The notes under the pieces are model-generated. The model did not search any database and was not told the origin of the DNA. It was given only the letters and a program-made list of their open reading frames with translations. From the NCBI GenBank assembly GCA_022494885.1, contig JAGVSM010003684.1, positions 124,001-188,000 on the forward strand: DNA of 64,000 nt, read 5' to 3'. Every line of letters begins with the position of its first letter. The first letter of the stretch is position 1. This document shows, piece after piece, positions 57,129 through 64,000 of this stretch. The DNA comes from Micrasema longulum (lineage: Eukaryota > Arthropoda > Insecta > Trichoptera > Brachycentridae). The position numbers and the translations under genes were made by a program.

Positions 57129-58365
57129 AAAAACGACTTATAAAATTTGATTTTATTTTACATATAATTTATTTTATATACATGATAAATATTTGCAATT
57201 AGATTACGCATTTATTAGTAGTTTAATATTTTAAATAAACAAATTGTTGGACATTTTACACAGAAACGTATACTTAAATTAAGTACATAATGTGGTTGTT
57301 TAGAATTTAATGCATTAGCTTTGTAAAATATTCAAACATTGTCATGGCAATTTAAATTATGCATTCCCCGCAAAACTGTTTTAGGCCTTTATATTCCTTT
57401 AAATTTTCTTTTTATATACTTTAAAATATATAGGATATGTGTTTTGGTCATTATGGCCTCAGTACCATATTTTATTACTTGCTTTTTTATATTTGACACA
57501 ATATCAAACGAGTTATTTTGAGACCTGTTGTAATTATTTGAATATATTTTCAGCATGAAATAATTAACAATGTATACAAAACAAGTCAGTCACATTAATA
57601 TACCATAATTTAATATGCCATTTGAAAAGTTATCAGTATTTAAAATAAAATCAGAGTAGACATAGGGAAGAGTTGATTTGATGAATTGCTGATTTTTGAG
57701 CCATTTTTTGAAATCACAAATCATATTCTGCTAATGAGATTTTTGCCCTATTAATAAAAATCCTTATTGAACAAATATATTGGAGAAAATAAAATCCAGT
57801 CGAGTTTGGTTATAACAATCATGGAAACAGAGGGATCTCGGATGTAATGAGGAAACATTCATTGACATTTTCATTTTGGTTTATGATTTTCTCCATACAT
57901 TAATTTACTTTTAAAACAATCTACTTCTCAGACATACCGAACAATATTGTCAACAGTTTAGTAAAAACTCTTCAATTGTTTAAAAACATAATTTTCAAAA
58001 TAAAAACCTAAGTAGTAAAACCCAAACGGGCAACTACTTTAGGTCTGATGCCGCTGAGTGTCGGGATCGGATTACGTTTATGACGCTATGTAAAGTGTCT
58101 AAGTACCTAATTGATGATTCCGCCTACAACATTGAAAAAATACCACACATATGGTCGAAATTACGTGTAAAAATCCAACCCTTGTGAACTCAGTAAGTAC
58201 CGGCTTGGCACTACATTACAATTCACAACTTATTTTGTAGTTTATGAATGACATCCTTGTTTTGGGAGTTTTTGCAATGTTTTTCAGTTTTTAGAAAATG
58301 TTCTATGGTTAACGCACAATAAACATGAGTGAATGATGTTAGATCAGTTAAAAACTAACCCTTGA
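57129..58365. other. Intergenic DNA downstream of PRMT3
   Basis: AT-rich, no recognised gene. The segment 58021-58200 has more balanced composition but no family-like peptide. Confidence 0.4.
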
Positions 58366-58379
58366 ATTATAAACAAGAG

Positions 58380-58512
58380 GAAGTGACTCACAATTTGTAA
58401 AAAAAGTGGCAATTATTTGTGAAATAGAACGTGGCACGAAAAATGCTGAAGTGTGTGAAAAGTTTTCTCCATCCTTATCCATAGTGTCAATATTGTGGAA
58501 AAATAATAATGT
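58380..58512 (+). pseudogene. Pogo/tigger-type CENP-B HTH remnant
   Basis: The plus strand encodes KKVAIICEIERGTKNAEVCE followed by KFSPSLSIVSILWKNN. This fits the N-terminal CENP-B-like helix-turn-helix of pogo/tigger transposases (K..II..IE.G.KN.EVC..F..S.STVS.IWKN). No DDE domain follows. Confidence 0.6.
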
Positions 58513-61500
58513 TAATTTAGCTGCATTTTAAATTTATAAAGTGGTTTATTTGTAAGCATTTATTGTAATTTTCCTTAATAATTTTGTTTTTAAATTATTT
58601 GTATGAATTGTATGTATATTTATTTACTTAGTTTCAACATGTAATGGCAATTGGATTTGAAAAAACATTTTTCTGGTATAACGAATAATGCTTACAATGA
58701 GCAAATTTAGCGGCCCCATCTTTCTTGCAATGACCAAGTTCGACTGTATACCAAGAGTCGGTGAGAGAGTATTATTATTTTGTAAGAAATTTTTGCAAGT
58801 GCGAATAAGAAAAGGTATATATAAAGATAGTTCAGTGATTTTACTGATTTACTGTTAAAAATTAAGTAATCATTACAAAAGCATAAGATTTTCTTCTTAT
58901 TATTTAAGATACATTTATTTCTCACAATCAGCTAGATATCAACAGAAACAAATATTATTATTCACTCTTTCCTTACACTCAATTGTAAGTGTTGTGTTAA
59001 GGTTCTATTAAATATAATATTGGACAAAAAAAAAACATCGAGAGCTTTAGACTGTATAAGTAAATAATTTTCTCAATAATTTATTGATAATGCAGTTAGT
59101 CAATTTGCATTGTATGGCTATGATATGCACTCCATAAAAATATTGGCATTTTCATAAAAACATAATTTTGTAACAATGTGTGTAACAAGATTATGTATAT
59201 TATTATTTTTGTATACTTCCTTTATTACATATATTGCATGTTCAAATACAAGTGTTAGTATAAATATCCACTTTGTGGAATATAAAGTTACCTATTCATA
59301 CATTGACAATGATAATAATTAGACATGTACCTATAAATATACATATATTTATATATATATTTGTACACACTACATTTTGATAAAGCTATGTTCCCGATCA
59401 GCTGGCGGTACCTAAACTAGACTATACCATCTACCAACACATCGCGTCTCTATTTGGGCCACTCGTCTGGGTTACCCATAGTATTACAAAATATAATCTT
59501 GCATCTACACTAAAAGGCCAAATAGGAATAGATGCGCTGATAGATAAAGTTAGTAAGAGTGGTCCCTCAAGCCAAAAATTAAATAAAATTACACATAAAC
59601 CACATTCAATCTGAACGTTATTACACAAAAGCACGGACATTACTAAACAATACAATAAATTTTATGAAGAATTTGGACGGCACATCTACAAAATGATATT
59701 AACATAATTATAATTTGTGAATTATTTATTGTGATATTAAAGGGTGATAATAGGAATCGGGTTCATTTGATCATAGGTTTTCTATTTTATTAGCCTCATT
59801 GTAATATTTTATATTCATAGTAACATTTCAGGAAATTAGCTGCAAATTGGATGATGATACTGGAAATAGCCATCATTACCTGTCGAGGATAATCTAAGAA
59901 TTTCAGGAATCTTAATTTTGAATTTAAGACTTATTTTGATTATTTGATGATTTTTTTATGCCGTTTCATTCATTAGTCTCTTACAGTTTTTATTATGTTC
60001 ATATTTAAGGTAATGAGGTTAAAATGTGTGACTTGAGATTTTACTATAATATTTCAGTTTGAATAACCTGAAAAATGATCAATTAACATTTTAACAACTT
60101 TTTCTTTATGTATGTAATATTATTATATCTGGTCTTTTGTGTTTACAGAATTGACAACAGCTAATTACATCTATGGTTTGAAGATTGAATTTCTACTTTA
60201 TTGGAATTTAAAATAATAATTATTTAGAATAGTAAGAATGCCAATGGATTGGATTTATACTTAGAGATTCCACAATGCAGTCAATAAATTTCTTAAAAAA
60301 TACAGTATATGGGTATACAAAAATTAAGCAGCTTAAATAAATTTTCACATAAAATAAAGATATATTATGTAGCACATTCTTTGCTTTTGGCAAATTGGCA
60401 AGATTTAGTCATCATTATTGAAAATAATTTATTTTCGCACTTAAGACAATCTAACAGATCATTTGATTCAGTAAGAAAAACTAAATTTCAAGTAATATGA
60501 ACAAGTACTTACTTTAAAAATGAATAAGTATACATTTTTTTATACATTAAAGGTATTTTATTTTAAGCTCTATCCAGGCATTCTAGTTGGTACTCAATAT
60601 TAAACAGTATCTATTTTTAATACATATTATATACTCATGAGCAATTAATCTATTTAAAATGAGAGATCTAGTTTATAGGTATGTTACAGAGTATATAGTA
60701 TATTTTACTTGGTCATAAGGATAACCCAATCTAAGGAAAATTTTCATAAAATAATACATAAACTGTAACAATAGTTGAATTTTCATAAGGATTTAAAAAT
60801 TAATGTAAATGCTATTTTTAAATTAAAATAGTACAATATACAGTTTTTGCAGACCTGCTGACAAAAATAATACCAGTAAATTGTACACCATAATACATGA
60901 TAATATTTGGATTATAAATAAGTATAACAATGAATTTCATACTTAAAAAATAAACACATAGGTATGACATAGGTACATCACTAATATTTTATTATTATAC
61001 TTTGTGTGAAAAATAGAGATAAGTGATAATCTTAATATTACATACCTTATATGACATACATATTATGCATTTTTGTAAATGGACATTCCATAAGCGAACA
61101 ATATATATTTGGATCATATAAATACATACAATTGAAATTTGGAAATCCTAATATTTTCTAGCTACTTATAAGGCGCAATGTAAATTTTAATGATTAAGTC
61201 AAGGTTACAAAGCTCGCCAATTGTGAAAGTAAATATCAATTTATCTTTACAACTTCCTATGGAAACAATTTTCTATGATTTACATCTTAAATACTATGTA
61301 CAAGAAAACAAATCAACTGGTAACTTTGAATAATATTCTTAAAAGTGTGTTACTTTCTTAGGCTATAGCTTGTGCGAAATCATGACTTCTAATGACATAA
61401 CATATAAAATGTTTACAAAATATTCTATGAAGTATGCAAGGAATAATATTAATCGAAATAACATATTTTCTGCAATGTTGCTTGATCTGTATTTACATTT

Positions 61501-61603
61501 CACATCGGTAGATCAAAATAATGTATTTGTTTAGCAGATTATATGAATATGAGTATTATTTAAACAAAAATCTTTTAAGGAAGGAAGGAAAGAAACTTGA
61601 ACA
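58513..61603. other. Long AT-rich interval
   Basis: No exon with splice signals or conserved peptide was found. A (AT)-rich alternating stretch (59338-59365) is present. If the 61604-61674 exon is real, part of this may be its 3' UTR. Confidence 0.4.
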
Positions 61604-61674
61604 TCAATCTTCAGAAGCGACAGGCGGATCTTCTTCTTTTTGAGCTTGACTTTGTTGTGCACGGATTTCAGCAT
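61604..61674 (-). CDS. Possible last exon of an unidentified gene
   Basis: After a good acceptor on the minus strand (GATTCAATTTCAG, ending at 61675), 23 codons plus stop encode (D)AEIRAQQSQAQKEEDPPVAS and ED. The acidic, Gln/Lys-rich tail looks coding. The upstream exon is not identified; the phase required is 1. It could belong to a gene entering from the right edge or to the same ancestor as the pseudogene at 62892-63214. Confidence 0.35.
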
Positions 61675-61923
61675 CTGAAATTGAATCGGACCAGATTAAT
61701 TTAACATTAGAAATACACATGGTCAATAAAATGGCATTCAATACCTAGATCTAATGCCACTAAAATGAAATACACCTTGTATATTATTACATACAGGGGA
61801 ATTTGTGCATTGAGAAGCTAAAATATATTTAGCATAGCTAGTGAAAATGAAAAAATTACATATTTTACGAGCGTTAAACTTGAAATGACAGATAACAAAA
61901 TTATTAAAAAAATTATATTATGC

Positions 61924-62038
61924 GGTGCTATTCTGAACCGCTCTCGCAGCCGTAGCAAACACTTACATTTTTATTTACATACGAAACACGAGAGATAAAA
62001 GTGTTTTCTACAGCCGCGAGAGCGTTTGGAATATCACC
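61924..62038. mobile_element. Short foldback MITE
   Basis: A 115-bp unit with ~45-bp imperfect inverted arms (GGTGCTATTCTGAACCGCTC ... and inverse GAGCGTTTGGAATATCACC), including CTCTCGCAGCCGTAG. GC-rich against the background. Confidence 0.7.
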
Positions 62039-62079
62039 CTTGATCCCTCAAAAATGAAGGCACTTAGATGATGCCCAAA

Positions 62080-62480
62080 CGCTCAGTGATTCCCAATGCG
62101 TATTTAGTCGTTCTTCGGCCGCAAGCCAGTAGTGTAAATTAAAATCGAAACCAAAATGCTTGCTTGTGTTATGAAAGAGTGTTCAGTGTGTTTAGATAAA
62201 CATTGTAAAAAATAATGTGTGACTTTTTATTGGTAAATATTTGTTCATGAGTAATAAAAAAAGCTTAAAATAATGAATATTCAAATAAAACTATTATTTT
62301 TTAAAAACATCAAACTACGCTTAGCGGCGCAATTGCGAAGCTCTTTTTACTTACAGGGATGCACTGATAGGAATAGGTATTTAAAACACAATAAATGTTA
62401 GTTAAAATCATGTAAAAAATAACTTTTATACACCAAAAATGGGTATCCTCATCCCTGCACGATGATTCTAACCCGTACCG
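62080..62480 (+). repeat. Dispersed repeat R3, third copy
   Basis: Matches 35150-35670: CCCAATGCGTATTTAGTC, AATCGAAACCAAAATGC, TTGCGAAGCTCTTTTTAC, GATGCACTGATAGG and CACCAAAAATGGGTATCC. Confidence 0.7.
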
Positions 62481-62636
62481 GCAAAGCCCCAAAGTTTTTC
62501 AAAATAAGAGAAATTCCCCCCTTCTAGGTAGGATGATAGTTCACAATGTTTTATTATTCTGAAGTGACAAAATAAACCAAAACATCTATGAATAATGAAG
62601 AAATATATTTAAATCTAAAAAAAAAATCTAATTTAA

Positions 62637-62890
62637 TGATGAACTTCAGCCCCACGGGAAATTGGATAAAAAAAATATTTTCTTGCGTGCGGTAAAAATT
62701 GGAGCATTAAATTGTACGGCAAAGTTTCTTAAAAATATACAAAAAATGCACTACTTTGATCGATGTCACTGGTTCATATGAACAAACCAATAATATAAGA
62801 ACTGTGAAGGATATCCGGTTGGGTTAAAAAAAAAATTGGCTCAGTTTAGTAGTGTATTTACAAATAAAAAAAAGATACTGAACTTCATCA
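62637..62890. mobile_element. MITE family M1, copy 2
   Basis: Begins TGATGAACTTCAG and ends with its exact inverse CTGAACTTCATCA. The interior matches the 16750-17142 copy with a ~140-bp deletion. Confidence 0.75.
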
Positions 62891-62891
62891 T

Positions 62892-63214
62892 CAGGATACA
62901 GTTTTTTGTGTTCCTGAACACAGCTTCTGTTCTTCCTTAGCCATCATTTCGGCGTGAAAATCTTGCATTAGTTTCACAGCTCTTTCCGTTGACTGCTTTA
63001 AGACATTTAACTTTTATTTTTGCTTCCATAAAAACAACATTTTCTTTCCATGACAAGACGCTATCTTGAAGGAAAGTGCTTCCAATCTTGAAAATAAATT
63101 CTTACTTGAGATAGACCAAACTGATTCAAATTTTTCATCCGTCGCGCCTCAGTTGGCCAGTTTTGCTGCTAGTTCAAGTTTAGTATCGTTTTCGTATAAA
63201 CTAATTGAATTCAT
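62892..63214 (-). pseudogene. Decayed coiled-coil-like pseudogene
   Basis: On the minus strand, from ATG at about 63214: MNSISLYENDTKLELAAKLA, then a TGA, then GATDEKFESVW and further sequence. A frame change gives DSVLSWKENVVFMEAKIK, and KQSTERAVKLMQDFHAEMMA follows in the first frame. The charged helical peptides look like a real protein interrupted by at least one stop and two frameshifts. The family is not recognised. The MITE at 62637-62890 abuts its 3' end. Sequencing indels in homopolymers are an alternative explanation. Confidence 0.5.
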
Positions 63215-63347
63215 TTTTGTATACACTTTTCCAACCTGTTATAGTAAAAAACAGAAAGAAAAAAATAATTTTTGCTTATCCTTACCTCTAATTCAAAAAC
63301 ATTTTTGCGATGTTTATAAAATAAATAAAAGCAACAAGGAGAGTTAA

Positions 63348-64000
63348 TTATTTAATAATAATATTTTTCATATTTTTTTACTAAAATGAAATTTGAAAAA
63401 ATAAATAAAATGATACTAAACTTGATCTAGTACCTAAACTGATAAAATTTTAAAGCTCAAACTGAGGTGTGGCGAATAGAGAGTTTGATGCCCCTCCTCA
63501 AACCTATCAGCGGGAACGAAAACACTGCCTACCGGGCTAAATCAGCTTAGTTTGATCCAAGAACCAACTGAACGTAGTTATGCCAGCCATAGAAAAGTGA
63601 AACGGAGATAATAGCACCTTTGTGAAAAGGGTGAATAATCGAATCTACACAACTTGGAATGTTTTTTACTGTGAAAAATGATAAATAATGCATGCATTCG
63701 TTTTTTAATAATCCAAAAAAGAATTCAATTATATATGTATGTATATATATGTATACCAGATTGAATGGTTTTTAAAGTTTGGTTGCCCACACAACCTTAT
63801 ATGTGCATATTGCAGAAAACAGTCAACCCTTGTAAAACTCTGATGTGTGTTATGTCATTATGTATGATCATATTATTTTATTACAATATTAGGGTACTTA
63901 ATTGTAAAGAATCACAAAAAAAAAAAATAACTTAGAAAGTAATTTAATTATGTTTTAAAATAATTTTGGTGATTTTTTAAAGTCTGGCTGACTACACAAC
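63348..64000. other. Right edge
   Basis: No gene is recognised. 63421-63660 is more GC-balanced and may be a repeat. A ~27-bp motif (TTTTTAAAGTYTGG then TTG/CTG and ACACAAC) occurs at 63769-63795 and again at 63973-64000, about 205 bp apart, suggesting a tandem repeat running off the window. Confidence 0.35.

Noticed and set aside
59431..59655. 74-codon minus-strand hydrophobic frame
   Set aside because: No family resemblance, no splice context; typical accidental frame in AT-rich DNA.
1..64000. CRISPR array, bacterial operon or endogenous virus genome
   Set aside because: No regularly spaced identical repeats, no clustered bacterial-type genes, and no gag/pol/env or capsid-like frames were recognised; all RT sequences belong to non-LTR or Penelope-like elements.

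Overview
The window is nuclear DNA of an AT-rich animal genome, most likely an insect. It carries spliced genes with GT-AG introns, an insect-type F-box/SPRY synaptic gene, and many mariner, RTE, Penelope-like, MITE and tRNA-derived SINE remnants. The order is not settled by the sequence. The intron-poor IntS10 and PRMT3 genes would fit a beetle, but that is only inference. No bacterial genes, CRISPR arrays, rRNA genes or convincing functional tRNA genes are visible.

Seven conserved genes can be rebuilt with consistent reading phase at every junction. (1) Fsn/FBXO45-like F-box/SPRY protein, + strand, 4 coding exons, 596-4281. (2) TMEM164-like membrane protein, - strand, 6 exons, 15338-17717. 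(3) Integrator subunit 10, + strand, one exon, 27806-29569. (4) TFIID subunit TAF5, - strand, 12 exons, 31569-38818. (5) LYPLAL1-like acyl-protein thioesterase, + strand, 4 exons, 40456-45248. (6) IFT80, - strand, 13 firm exons plus one tentative terminal exon, about 46229-55158. (7) PRMT3, + strand, one exon, 55528-57090. TAF5/LYPLAL1 and IFT80/PRMT3 are head-to-head pairs; the second pair is separated by only 369 bp. A possible last exon of an eighth gene (- strand) lies at 61604-61674, and a decayed coiled-coil-like pseudogene lies at about 62892-63214.

Between and inside the genes the DNA is dominated by mobile elements. These include a deleted mariner in Fsn intron 2, two 5'-truncated non-LTR elements back to back at 23.6-26.8 kb, several smaller RTE or jockey-like tails, a split transposase in an IFT80 intron, and at least three tRNA-like SINE families. 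There are also several short inverted-repeat (MITE or foldback) families, including one that fills almost all of a TMEM164 intron.

The most interesting signal is a Penelope-like element at about 6.5-7.95 kb. Its inverted terminal arms carry a nearly complete type I hammerhead ribozyme with a minimal 2-bp stem III (6565-6609, - strand). Related decayed copies lie in TAF5 introns and in the last IFT80 intron. The genes themselves form no operon-like unit; they are ordinary housekeeping, transcription, cilium and ubiquitin genes that happen to be neighbours.
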